NCBI RefSeq assembly: GCF_024139115.2
Contig: NC_085141.1
Coordinates: 66,876,675 to 66,940,674 of the forward strand
Direction of reading: 5' to 3'
Source of the DNA: Armigeres subalbatus
Taxonomy: Eukaryota > Arthropoda > Insecta > Diptera > Culicidae
DNA length: 64,000 bases
The notes beneath the pieces are model-generated. The model ran no database searches and was not told the origin of the DNA. It was given only the letters and a program-made list of their open reading frames with translations. Below, one piece after another: positions 1 to 10,628 of this stretch (position 1 is the stretch's first letter; each line of letters opens with the position of its first letter). Position numbers and translations under genes: made by a program.

Positions 1-140
1 CCAAAATTCACCAGGGGTGATAAAATCGGGATATTACTGTAATATAATTTGCTCCTCGGCCAGAACAACGTTTCTGTTTACTCTCTCTTTGTCGATATAT
101 TCAAATGTATACTCCATTGCGCAGTGACGTCACGCACGAC
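1..140. other. Left edge, no feature seen
   Basis: AT-rich sequence up to the first inverted-repeat element. No reading frame, RNA gene or repeat could be supported. Confidence 0.5.
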
Positions 141-372
141 TTTTGACAGGTACTGGTCCTGTTGTTTATAGACGATTACATTTTTATTTTGATATATTTG
201 TATCATTCTTTGGATTATCTGATTGATAATTACCCAAACCCTATCGATAATTACCTATATTAGAATGCGAAATGTACGGAAGGTCCTCAACATCGTGAAA
301 TATGCAGATTTAATTTGGTTAAAAAAAATTCTAAGTCCGAAACGTAAACAACAGGACCAGTACCTGTCAAAA
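141..372. mobile_element. Small inverted-repeat element (MITE-like)
   Basis: Two 28-nt arms at 141-168 and 345-372 are exact reverse complements, beginning TTTTGACAGGTACTGG and ending CCAGTACCTGTCAAAA, around a 176-nt AT-rich centre. No open frame lies inside. The arms are undiverged, which suggests a fairly young insertion. I could not settle the target duplication. Confidence 0.7.
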
Positions 373-1556
373 TTGTGAGGTTAGGTTTTCCGCGCACAAT
401 GACCTATAGTCTATAGACCATCTTTGGGCAATAACAAACACATCAAAAACAAGAAAAACATTTGGTTTGTTGTTGTTTTTCATAGCAACGAGCATTTTTC
501 AATCTAGTATCCATTTCGATACTGTTCCATTCTTCGATCTCTCCCTATTTCTATAATCAATAGATGGTTAAATATCGACATTTGGAGAGGCGACTGTACG
601 CAGGTAACATGTTTCGCGTAAATTAAAACCCTATTATAAATGATAAAAAAAAGTGTACTGCGAATATGAAAAATATACCTATGCTATCCTGACGAAGTCA
701 AGTGTATTTACCTTATTTTGTTTTTTACGGGTTACAATGTTGAGGGTGATCTTTGAGTAATAAACCGTGCCAACAGTCGGATTCAGTTTTTTGCTAGTTA
801 AACTGATTATTTAACAACTTTTTATCCCACAATATTTCAGGAGCCACAAATATTCATCAATATTCACTATACGATGTAGTTATCAGCACTACAATTCCAA
901 CTTTTATCGCGGTTTTTGTGGTTTGGTACGCGTTTCATCCCATCCAGATCGAACTGGGGCGGATTGCACAGTGGTGACCGCAAAAGGAAAATAAACACCA
1001 CAGTTTCACGTACACAATCTTGCTTATGGCACGGCGCTAAACCTTACTACGCACACAGAAAAATTCGATTCCCGCCGTGGTAACTCGAATGGGCACTCGC
1101 ACGCACTTTGCACTTCTGACCACCCCCGACAGAAGGTGCACAAAAGTCTCGAAAACTTCCTCACCCCCTCGACTACAGAGGGCTTGTGTAGTTGTGGTTG
1201 TAATCCACAGCCGAAGTGAAAATTCGAACTTTCTTCAAGTGGTCTGTCACTTTCCGCGGATTTACCTTAGAATATTGATACTGTTTTCAATTAACTGCAC
1301 AAGATTAGTACTAAAGGCGCACAATGCCACTATTTTCCGAACGATTGCAACGGGTTTTCGCGATTTTATAAGGAAAATCTGGAACTATCCGAAGGATCTA
1401 CATTTTGCACGTACTTTCGCCACTCGCGACTCTTGAAGAGACATGAAAACGAATCACGCACACACACACCGACCTGGGGCACTCACGCATCAGTGAGTGC
1501 GGGTGTCAGGCAGCTAAAGAGACCCGTATATGAATAAAGACGAGAATAGTATAGCA
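373..1556. other. Gene-poor stretch, not obviously repetitive
   Basis: No supported gene. The part from about 900 to 1500 is richer in G+C than its surroundings and lacks the inverted repeats that fill most of this window, so it could be a promoter or 5' untranslated exon of a gene lying to the left. A 119-codon open frame at 1077-1436 looks like chance: its start is not an ATG and its composition is not protein-like. Confidence 0.35.
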
Positions 1557-1622
1557 CAGACAAACAGACGTAACACTAGAGAAATTACCAATTTGAAAAT
1601 TATTCGTTGCGCATTGCACATG
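1557..1622. mobile_element. Truncated end of the CACAGACAAACAGACG MITE family
   Basis: The sequence starts CACAGACAAACAGACGTAAC and matches one end of the complete copy at 35517-35778 (in reverse complement) for about 65 nt. It then stops where the next palindromic element begins. The opposite end is missing. Confidence 0.6.
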
Positions 1623-1881
1623 TCAAGCTCTATCTGGAATAAGGGCGAATGTCGCAAGAGAGAATTCTCTTCGCCGACTTCCCCTCTTTTAAATTAAAGT
1701 GACAAGCAGATGATTTCGTTGCGGTTTTCCCCCTCAGAACGAAAGAAAACAATGAAAACTTGCATTCTGAGGTGATAAACCGCGATGAAATCCACTGCTT
1801 GTCACTTTTATTTAAAAGAGGGGAAGTCGACGAAGAGAATCCTCTCTTGCGACATTCGCCCTTTTACCAGATAGAGCTTGA
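1623..1881. mobile_element. Palindromic MITE
   Basis: Arms of about 95 nt (1623-1717 and 1789-1881) are nearly exact reverse complements, outer sequence TCAAGCTCTATCTGG on the left and CCAGATAGAGCTTGA on the right. The short frames inside are shadows of the palindrome. It abuts and probably truncates the MITE fragment at 1557. Confidence 0.75.
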
Positions 1882-2821
1882 TGTAAAGAAGTCTATCGTT
1901 CAAAACTTGACCATAGTGACTAAGGTTTTCGTAGACCAGACTGTATGAGAAACGGGTTGTTAAGAATGTTAACAGTATACGATGGCGATGGCGAGTGTAC
2001 ACGTAAAAAAAATTTAATGTTGTTTATTATTAAGATTTCTGATACTTTTTTTGCCAAAGCAAGCGTTGAATGGTATGTATAAGAAAAAACTTATACTTTG
2101 CATTAGTCACATACATTCCGAAACTAATACTTTTCATTAACTTATGAATGTTATTAGCTTTTTGATACGCGATCATTCATTAGGTGGCATAATGAAGAGT
2201 ATAAGTATTGCCGATTTCACCAATTTGAAGAGTTATGTGTAGATTGTGATTTGCCCGCTTCTTTTTCTCACACTCACTCTCATTTCGGGTTGATCGATTT
2301 TTGTTACTGAAATTTACCCAATTATAACCCATTACTCGTTAGTCACATGTAAGCGTGTACACTAAATCGATTCCCGCCATGATTTGACGTCTATTTGTTT
2401 TCAGATTGAGTACTCACACACAAATATTATACACGGAAAATCAAACTTTTTTGAGTGTATTGAGTGTGAGAAAAAGATGACTGTGAGAAAAAAATCTCGC
2501 AAAACTCTTATAAAGTGCAAAAAGCGCAATATTTTCGAATGTTTTTTTGCTATAACATATAAGAAGGTTATTTTTTTACGTGTAGCCAAACGAATTGTCA
2601 GTTAGTGTAGCCAAACGAGCATGCCGTCACTATTGCAACCCAAGCAACGCAGCGTGTGACGTTAAATTCGAGTGGTACACTGCGAAAAAGTGGAAAAACA
2701 CACTTAATCGAAATAACCCAACCGTGCCTGGGCTTGTCTATGGTACCTATAGTGTCTATAATAACAACCCGAATAAAAAATACAGTAGAATTACAATACA
2801 ATTTATTGTAACACTACTATT

Positions 2822-3539
2822 AAGGTGCCATCAGACGTTGCAAGCAAACCACTCGCAACGAGCATTTTGCTCGCAGAAAGTGACAACTGTCAAAAAATTT
2901 CCTGTCTGACTACACTGAAAGTGATTGCATGCAAACAAATTACAACTCGTAAGCAAACGCTCGCTTGTAATGTGTGACTGCTAAGCGTTAAAAATTTTCA
3001 ACTCGCAGAAACGAAATTGCGCTTGCTAGTGCAGCACTAGCAAATTTTTCGCTCGCAAAAGTGAAAACGTTTTCAGGTGGCAGTGTTGCACTGCAAAAAT
3101 AGTACAGTCGAGATTCGCTGGTTGGGATTTTAATACTTGGGTCACTTCTTAGTTGGGCCTCCGCTGGTTGGGCCATGGCCCAACTAAAAAGCAACCGTAT
3201 GTCAAAATTCAATGTAAACACGGAAAACGGGATTGGGCGTCACTGGACATCATTTGTGATGTTCAAGTCGAAATACACGTGTTCAAATGGCTGTCAGTTG
3301 GCCCAACTAAAAAACCGAATTCGTTAGTTGGGCCGAGGTCGTGGCCCAACTAGCGAATCGCGACTGTAATGAAATTAGATTTTGTGGCCGAAAAACAAGT
3401 TTTTCGTTTTTGTTTATATTTGCATGAGAGTAAATTTGTCATTTGCTTAAAGTAAAAAACTGCTACGTGTGACTGCAATTGCGAGTGCGAAATCATTCGC
3501 TCGCACGAGTGATTTGCTTGCAACGTCTGACGGAGCCTT
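2822..3539. mobile_element. Nested MITE, AAGGTGCCATCAGACGTTGC ends
   Basis: The left end AAGGTGCCATCAGACGTTGC and the right end GCAACGTCTGACGGAGCCTT are reverse complements with few mismatches, followed by diverged subterminal copies of ACTCG/CGAGT motifs. It sits in the centre of the 2.75-kb element and is itself interrupted by the pogo-like MITE at 3105. The target duplication may be TA or TTA but is ambiguous because of the AT-rich site. Confidence 0.6.
3105..3366. mobile_element. Pogo/mariner-like MITE with TA duplication
   Basis: The terminal repeats are CAGTCGAGATTCGCTGGTTG on the left and the near-exact reverse complement ending GCGAATCGCGACTG on the right, flanked by TA at 3103-3104 and 3367-3368. 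Internal copies of TTAGTTGGGCC appear in both orientations. CAGT-starting ends with TA duplication are typical of the pogo/Tigger side of Tc1/mariner. No coding capacity. Confidence 0.7.
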
Positions 3540-4824
3540 TAATAACATTAAATTGGCAATAGATTATATTGTAAATGAAACCATAGAAATACATTAGAAT
3601 GCATTGTTATGAACCATTTACTCAAACGTAAATGAAGTTTACGCAATAGAATGTACGCACAAAACAGATAGGCATCATAGAACAAACTGCAATTTTCAAA
3701 GTAGGCTCTTTGTGTATCAACAATCGACGAACGGCACTCTCGTATATCCAAGACGAAGGAAAGAGACAGCAAAGCATGTGATGCTGCTCTGTCTTATGCG
3801 CGTTGTTCAGTAAAGCTTGACTTCCACCTAGGTTCGCTAGCGTCTCAAAATCATGGAAGGACCACATTCCACGGCAAAGATGCCTATATGTTATGTGATG
3901 TACGGGTTGTTAAGTATCGTAACTATACAAAATCTGAGATTTTTCCACACATTTTTTTCGTAACACAATAGAGTGTATGGTTAATATATTGTTGAAATAT
4001 CCGAACAAAACTGTTCAAAATACAATGGATTGTATTGTATTTGTATAGTAAAACAATACGATTTTAAATTTCTCAGTTGTGACAGCTTTACTGTTCAACA
4101 ATGCAATTTAAAGGGAAAAAATGCATATTTGGCGCTTTGAGGCAAATATTGTTATATAGTTTATATCCAATGTAAAGAAACGTTTAAAAAATTATCAATG
4201 TATGAAACTTATGTACGAAAACGTTCCAAAAACAATTGCAAGTATAGTTATTGCGCTTTTTGCACTTTATAAGAGTTCTGCGAGATTTTTTTTCTCACAG
4301 TCATCTTTTTCTCACACTCAATACACTCAAAAAACTTTGATTTTCCGTGTATAATATTTGTGTGTGAGTGCTCAATCCGAAAACAAAAAGACGTCAAATC
4401 TTGGCGGGAATCGATTTAGTGTACACGCTTACATGTGACTAACGAGTAATGGGTTATATTTGGGTAAATTTCAGTAACAAAAATCGATCAACCCGAAATG
4501 AGAGTGAGTGTGAGAAAAAGAAGCGGGCAAATCACAATCTACACATAACTCTTCAAATTGGTGAAATCGGCAATACATTAGAGAAATATGTTGATGTATT
4601 GTATCCTCAGTGTTGATACAATCTGTGCAACCATCAAGAAACAATGTATTCTATTGTATACCGTACATTTTATGGTAATTCAATTGTTTACACTATTGAA
4701 CCAATAGTACATTTTTATCCGGGAAACAACATTAAATTTTTTTTACGTGTAAGTATATAAGAAGCCTAACATGTAGTTTTTCAAAATTCTAACCCTACGT
4801 ATTTAAAAGTTTTTAATATATAGG

Positions 4825-5186
4825 GTCTGTTCAAATATTACGTAACGCGAAAAACGTTGTTTTTAAGAACCCCCCACCCCCTCGTAACAATCTGTAACAA
4901 AATTTAGAACTAGCCCCACTCCTATGCGTAACGCGTAACAAATACATTTTTTTTAAATCTTGTTTTTGGTAGAATTTGAACCACGATACAATAAATAATT
5001 ATTTTTTGTGTATTTTATGCTATTTTGAAGACAATAACCATTTTTTGAAAAAAATAAATATTTATTCTCATTTGTTACGCGTAACAATTTCTCTAAGGAC
5101 CCCCACCCCTATATTTTGCGTAACAAATCGTAACAAAAATAAAACAACTCCCACCCCCTATTGCGTTACGTAATATTTGAACAGAC
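4825..5186. mobile_element. Palindromic MITE, GTCTGTTCAAATATTACGTA ends
   Basis: The left end GTCTGTTCAAATATTACGTA and the right end TACGTAATATTTGAACAGAC are exact reverse complements. GTAACAAAT and CCCCCACCCC motifs repeat inside in both orientations, so the whole 362 nt folds on itself. No gene. It lies about 290 nt upstream of the COX16 start. Confidence 0.8.
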
Positions 5187-5472
5187 AAAACGAAAAATTA
5201 TCTCCGTGCGTCCAAAACCGTCATTAATCGTTTGATGATGACACTGAGTGAGTGCCGCGTGACTCGTGAGTGCATCACTTACAGTTTTGTTTTTGCTGCA
5301 TTTTAATATTAATGAAAAACAATATTAAATAACATTAGTTTTGTTTCACGTATTAATTAAATAAGCCACCAGCGAAAAGCAAAAAAAGGTAATTATTTTA
5401 GTATTTTTGAAAGATGATGCAAAATAAATCTCTATTGGAAAACAGTCGATCCTTACAGAAACCAAAGACAGC

Positions 5473-6199
5473 ATGGATACTTTACAGAGGAAGATCCAAT
5501 ATTATTCGAAACGGAAGTTTTTCCGATTTGGTGTTCCGTTTATGTTACTGATGATTGGGGGATCTTTTGGCTTGAAGCAGTTTGCACAACTAAGGTAAAC
5601 GTATTTTGAACAATTTATTGTTGATTTTAATAAAATTACACTTAGAAGACTTAGTACAAGTTACATCATTCACATCTTTCGCCGCATTTCGCATATGGAT
5701 GTAAAGGCGGCTACGCTAAGCCGATTCACTTCAAATACTAACCTTGTACGGTAAACGTAAATTTTAGTTCACTTTAACTAATTTAGTTCGTCCTTGTGTT
5801 TAAAGGTCGAACTTGCGCAGAATTAGGCTCTACTTGAAAGTAGGCATTTAGATATACACTATAATAGCTTCGTTACGCTGTAAACTCACATAGGTTTGGT
5901 TTTAAGTCCTCTGGCAATAATGGAATTGCAAAATTCGCGATAAAAAAACTAATAAGATACTAAACAAAATTCTAATCATTGTTCCGTCCAGATACACCTT
6001 TTCCAAGAAAGGTTCATTGACGGTCGAAGAGGCTGAAAAGCATGGCCTGTTGATGAAGAAGCCAGAGGAGGTCACACTGGAAAGCGAGTACGCAAAAGTG
6101 AGGGATGTCGACATTAACAATTGGGAAAATATTCGTGGACCACGACCGTGGGAAGAAGAAACGTTGCAGGCGCCTCAAGCGGCGAACGTTGGCCATTAG
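5473..6199 (+). CDS. COX16: COX16, cytochrome c oxidase assembly factor
   Basis: Two exons, 5473-5594 and 5992-6199, give a 109-residue protein; the intron has GT at 5595 and AG at 5990-5991. COX16 is a single-pass inner mitochondrial membrane protein that helps mature the copper-bearing COX2 subunit of complex IV. Exon 1 carries a basic N-terminus (KIQYYSKRKFF) and then the membrane segment GVPFMLLMIGGSFGLKQFAQ at about residues 20-39. Exon 2 carries the family signature LESEYAKVRDVDINNWENIR followed by GPRPWEEE. Human COX16 is 106 residues with the same layout, so the length is normal. The ATG at 5473 is preferred because the residues after it match the family's short basic start. A possible ATTAAA polyadenylation signal lies near 6303. 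It is convergent with HPS5. Frame and splice sites are clean. Confidence 0.93.
5595..5991 (+). other. COX16 intron
   Basis: A 397-nt intron beginning GTAAACG and ending GTTCCGTCCAG; it splits an arginine codon (AG|A). AT-rich, with no recognised repeat. Confidence 0.85.
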
Positions 6200-7286
6200 T
6201 TTTCTTTCAGCTCGTTAAACAAATAATCGGGAATGCTGCTATTCGTAAGCGTGTTTATTTCCGAGAAAACGGGTTGTTTTAGTGTACAGATAGATACCTT
6301 ATATTAAATATATCAGTGCTCACAATGCAATTCTCGGTGTATGCGTTTGTATGTATATCTGCATGATTGTGAAAGCCCTTTAAGATCGTTTTCACTGGTC
6401 GCGGTCTATTTCAAATTTTGACAGTAGAATAGACCAAATCAAATAATCGACTGTCAAAATTTGAAATAGAACGTCGGCCAGTAAAAACGGCCTTACAACT
6501 ATGTCTATAGTCTGTTCAGATTATGAGCTTTATTACTTGATATTATATTAAATGAAAATAAGATTTGTGACCTTTGACATCAAGATATTCGTTATCGAGT
6601 GATAAAGCTTTTAGTCTGAATAGACTATTTGCTAAATTCGAATATATGGTCGGAATACTACTGGCACCAGCCGGAAACAATTGTGTTCTCGTACAACGTT
6701 TAAATGCGCTTTGGAACAAAATTTGTCGCGCTTTTACGTTTACGCAAAAAAAAAACGAATATTCCGTGATTTTCATGTCTATTAAATACGCTTGATTATG
6801 TGTACATTTTTTATCGCGATATGAAATACTTCCGACCATAAATTTGAATTCAACGAATCAAAGCTTTCTCATCTTTGGAACAAACTTTATGTTGATTTCC
6901 GTCTCGATGTGTAGATTATCTTTTCATTTATAGGTTAAACATTCAAAGCTCGCTACCTAATGCCACTACTTATATTTTTCGGATGCAAAAACAGACTTTG
7001 CATACTATGAGTTATATATTCTAGTACATGCACATTACCTAATATATGTTGTGAGGGAACGCCTGCGTTGCCTCTCACCTTCCAGTGAAGAAAGTAAAAT
7101 GATTTAAAAATGAAATCTAAAGTGTAAAAAAATCCGTAGAACTGTAGAACAGATTATAAAATTTGTACATTTTTTGGCAGAACGAAACGTTTTTGATTGT
7201 TTTTACTCAAAAGATTAGGTTACTATTAGACTCGATTTTTTTTAAATCGTTTAACGATGTACGCTTCTTGTTAGATATTAAAGCGT
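6200..7286. other. COX16-HPS5 convergent intergenic region with a small hairpin
   Basis: The 3' flanks of two convergent genes. A small palindromic MITE lies at 6387-6489, with arms CGTTTTCACTGG and CCAGTAAAAACG and inner arms TATTTCAAATTTTGACAG and CTGTCAAAATTTGAAATA. The rest is AT-rich without coding signal; the open frames at 6543-6839 on both strands overlap each other and match nothing I know. Confidence 0.6.
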
Positions 7287-10195
7287 TTAGTCCGATACGT
7301 TCAGCAGGCATTTTAGATAGAAGCTTGTGCTAATTGCACCCTTCGGAATGTACTCATCGTAGCCACGTAACATACTTAAAAAGGATTTCCCATCGATGCA
7401 CTCTTGATCGATGGCCGTGTTTACAATGTAGTTCCAACTGTAAAAGTGCTTTGCTTTAATATTACTGAAGTTATCTCTAGTAAAAGTGGAGTTATTGTTG
7501 TTGCTATAATTGTTATTGTCGTTCGGATTGCCTTGAGCTCGATTTTGTTGTTCGCTCCACATTGGATTACGACTGGCGTCGGCAAGCGTGCAGAGTTTAT
7601 CACAGTTCAAGCACATCAAACTATTGCTATTGTAACAAGTGAGTACGAGATCCAAGAGCTGACGCCAGTGCTCTAGTGTGAACATTTCACTGGCTGCACG
7701 TTCCAGCAGACCAGGATCACCAATGTTCCAAATGCATTGAATTGTTTTGTCCTCCCGGCTATCTTGAATGTAGAATTTGGTAATCGTGTGCCACAGGTAA
7801 GGAATCTGCTGTACAAGTTCGAAGCATTGAGTGTAATCCTTTCGGGACCAATAGTACTGAATTAGCGTGGTTCCTATTTCCGAATAGTGACAGTTCGTAT
7901 TGGTCCTTAAGTAGTGTCCGCAAGATTCACACTTTTCCAGCTCGCAGAGCTCTTCATGTAGCAGCATTTTGTTGAATTCTATAAAACATTGTGTGATGAA
8001 TGCTCTAGATTCAACATCTATCTCCCAAATCAACTCTACTTTTAAGTAGTCGAAATATATTCTAATGCATTTGACCCTTGACTGTTCTTCATTATTTTCG
8101 TCCATAACAATTTCCAGTTTATGCAGTAAACTAACAATAGATTTCGTATCGTAAGCATCGAAGATTTTGGCATAGCGGTCAGCAAAATTAAGATTACTAA
8201 TTATAGACGAACGATACACCAAGTATAAATTACGGACTGTCTTATCCTCCTCACTAAGCTGATAATCACTCAGAAGCGACATTGAGAACATTTTCTTTGG
8301 TGGGTTCCTTTTGGGAACAACTTCTTCGTTACAGTCGTCTTCAGTAGAATTCGACATATCGGTGGGCAAGACTTGAACGATATTATTATAATTGTCCTCA
8401 CTATTGTATACCTTTGAAATATTTAAAGTTTTAGGCCTCTCCGGGCCCACTTGATCGTAGCCGAGGAACATTTGTTTGATATTACGGCCGTACTTTCCGC
8501 GAACCACAGATGCCAAAGCCTCTTTTATTGTACTTTCTGTTTGCAATGTGCTCTCCTTTGATCCATTGTTATTGAACAAGTGATCCAAAATATACACACC
8601 GTTTTCCTTCATAGGAGATACTTTCTTGCCATTAATCTTCTTCGGTATTCCTTTCGGTTGCTCCTTGAGCTCTATTTCTAGCCGTAGTTTTACCATAGTT
8701 TGATCATTCCCGAATACGTAAATTTCCTCTCCCACTACACTCACTCTACAAATGTCTCCTACATTATTAACACATAGAACCGTCTGGGAAGCGATCGGAT
8801 CTATCAGGAATATCTCCCGATCATCATGCACCAAAATTAACCGACCCAGCATTTTCTGCAGCAGCTTGAATGCAATTATCTCATTGCAACGGTCGTTCGC
8901 TTCGCGATCAACCGATTTATGTCGAAACTGATGCGTTCGCAGAACATTTCCATCAAGGTCTGCCTCCCAGAGACGCGAACCAGGGCGAGAACAGAATATC
9001 CTCACTTCGTCCTGAACAACGCTCTGCGATGATGGTGACGGTTTTTGATCGTTGTCGTTGCCATCGTTACCTTCTGGCGTCTGTAATTCCTCCAAATCAT
9101 CTTCGATTGGTATGTTGAAATATGCTCCATTCGGAGTGATGAACGTAGCACCGTACAAACCATCACGAGGTCGATTTCCGATCTAGGAAGAAACAAAAAT
9201 ACTCTCATAGAATAAGGCATATTATTCATGTTTCAGAGACTCAATTTCAATAAGGTTTAAACGGATTGGAATTAAAAATATATTTTATACCTGCTTGAAT
9301 TCTTCTCGCTGAGTATTGCATAGAACACATTTGGAAAACGTTGATACCAGCAACAGTTCCCTGTACCGATCAATTTGTACGATTTGATTATCGAGCAGAA
9401 GAACTGGACTGAGTGTTATATTGAGAATATTTCTTCCCTGAAATCAGACAGACAAGACATTATTATTATTGTTTTAAATTCACATCTGGTACATTTATTT
9501 ACCATAAACAATGATAGCTGTAGCAGCGACACTGTACCTCTGGAGTCCCCACAATATAACTCTTTGTCGTCCTCTCCCCAGCAGAAACTGGTTACGAAAG
9601 CTGTTGGTCCGGCACGGTTGACTACCGCTCTGCCTGCGGCTGCGCCATCACTTCCTCCAAGCTCCGTTACAAGTACTTCCTTGGAAGCGGAACTGTCCAA
9701 ATCTAGTACGATACCGATAGTTCCGCGCATGTTTGCCACCGCGATCTGTTTGCCATTGTCCGAAATCAACAATTGACTGATGGTCCCTAGTTGGCTGGGA
9801 ATTATACTTAGGAAGTTTACACTCGCCCGATCATAAACGTACAAAGATCCGGAATTGGCCCCGAAGATGAGGTACTTCTCCGACACATCAAAACAGGTAA
9901 ACTGCAACAAGAGGCAAGAAATCGTTTCAAATTGGTCGCATCAGTGTTTCGATTTATCTTTAATCGTTAATTTATCTTTTCGTGTAAAATACCGTTAATC
10001 CCGCTCCCTTGAAAATACATGGGAACAACTTCCACCAAATTCCCGAGCTGTAAGGCAAATCGAAACATCCCTCTACTAAATGACAAACATTCAAACCTTA
10101 ATTCTTCTGGTGTTCCGCAGTGGTAATTGGATTGCCGACGAAAGTTCCTCTCGCTGTTCTTTCAATTCGTACTGTTTGCGTGTATCCATAATCAT
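7287..10195 (-). CDS. HPS5: HPS5 homolog, BLOC-2 complex subunit
   Basis: Four exons on the minus strand: 10195-10097, 9901-9503, 9437-9291 and 9182-7287. All junctions are GT-AG in phase 0, and together they give 846 residues. HPS5 (pink in Drosophila) is a subunit of BLOC-2, which directs cargo to lysosome-related organelles such as pigment granules. Exon 2 begins an N-terminal beta-propeller (FTCFDVSEKYLIFGANSG, then GTISQLLISDNGKQIAVA). Exon 4 opens with IGNRPRDGLYGA and soon has CSRPGSRLWEADLDGNVL, close to human CARPGSRMWEVNFDGEV. The C-terminal half is helical and has cysteine pairs (CESCGHYL; CLNCDKLCTLAD) and ends LKCLLNVSD. A middle part (about residues 380-500) is low complexity and poorly conserved. 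The ATG at 10195 has an alternative two codons inside (10189). Shorter than human HPS5 (over 1100 residues) but near the fly length. Confidence 0.9.
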
Positions 10196-10628
10196 TGTTT
10201 TATACGTTTTCCAAAATCGAATGGTTTTATTTGATTTCGTTCTTGTTGTACTTCCTTCCGTCCTCTACTTGTTCCAGAGATGCAGCAATCAACAAAAAGT
10301 CGTAGGAAAAATTACATGACTGCTTGTGGGTCTTGGCGAATTTTTGGGTTGACGTATATTACTTTCCGAAGGATTCCGATTTATATATTTTACGATACAC
10401 TGCACTGGCCTCTATAGGGTAACAACTCACAAATATTAAGTTGGAAATTGTAACTATTGGAAAAATTTCAGGATTCACATCAATTTGTTTAACGAAAAGG
10501 GGAGTTTATACTGCGATTAATGTCAAAAGTTCAAAAACGTCATCCATCGATTACGAAACATTGTTTGACATTCGTATTTCAGCGTTGCCATATATGTAAT
10601 TTATGTATAGATATTGTCGCGCTCATCA
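10196..10628. promoter_or_regulatory. HPS5 upstream region
   Basis: This stretch separates the HPS5 start codon from the foldback element at 10629 and must contain the HPS5 promoter and any 5' untranslated sequence. I see no TATA box or other element that I would call. The foldback element lies only about 430 nt upstream of the start codon. Confidence 0.4.

Larger units (their letters stand above)
2000..4749. mobile_element. 2.75-kb non-autonomous inverted-repeat element with TA target duplication
   Basis: The ends are CACGTAAAAAAAATTT on the left and AAATTTTTTTTACGTG on the right, flanked by TA at 1998-1999 and 4750-4751. The left arm (about 2215-2535) and right arm (about 4247-4572) are long, well-conserved reverse complements; the 150-200 nt outside them have diverged between the two ends. 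No transposase frame is present. TA duplication is the habit of Tc1/mariner-type transposases, so mobilisation in trans by such an enzyme is an inference. Two further elements are nested inside (2822-3539 and 3105-3366). Confidence 0.7.

Noticed and set aside
1077..1436. 119-codon open frame on the plus strand
   Set aside because: It does not begin with ATG (GTG at 1077), has no recognisable domain, and its residue mix is what a GC-richer non-coding stretch gives by chance.
1441..1480. CACACACACACACC run as a microsatellite
   Set aside because: Too short to be worth a separate feature.
7404..7676. Plus-strand frame opposite HPS5 exon 4
   Set aside because: A shadow of HPS5; no independent evidence.
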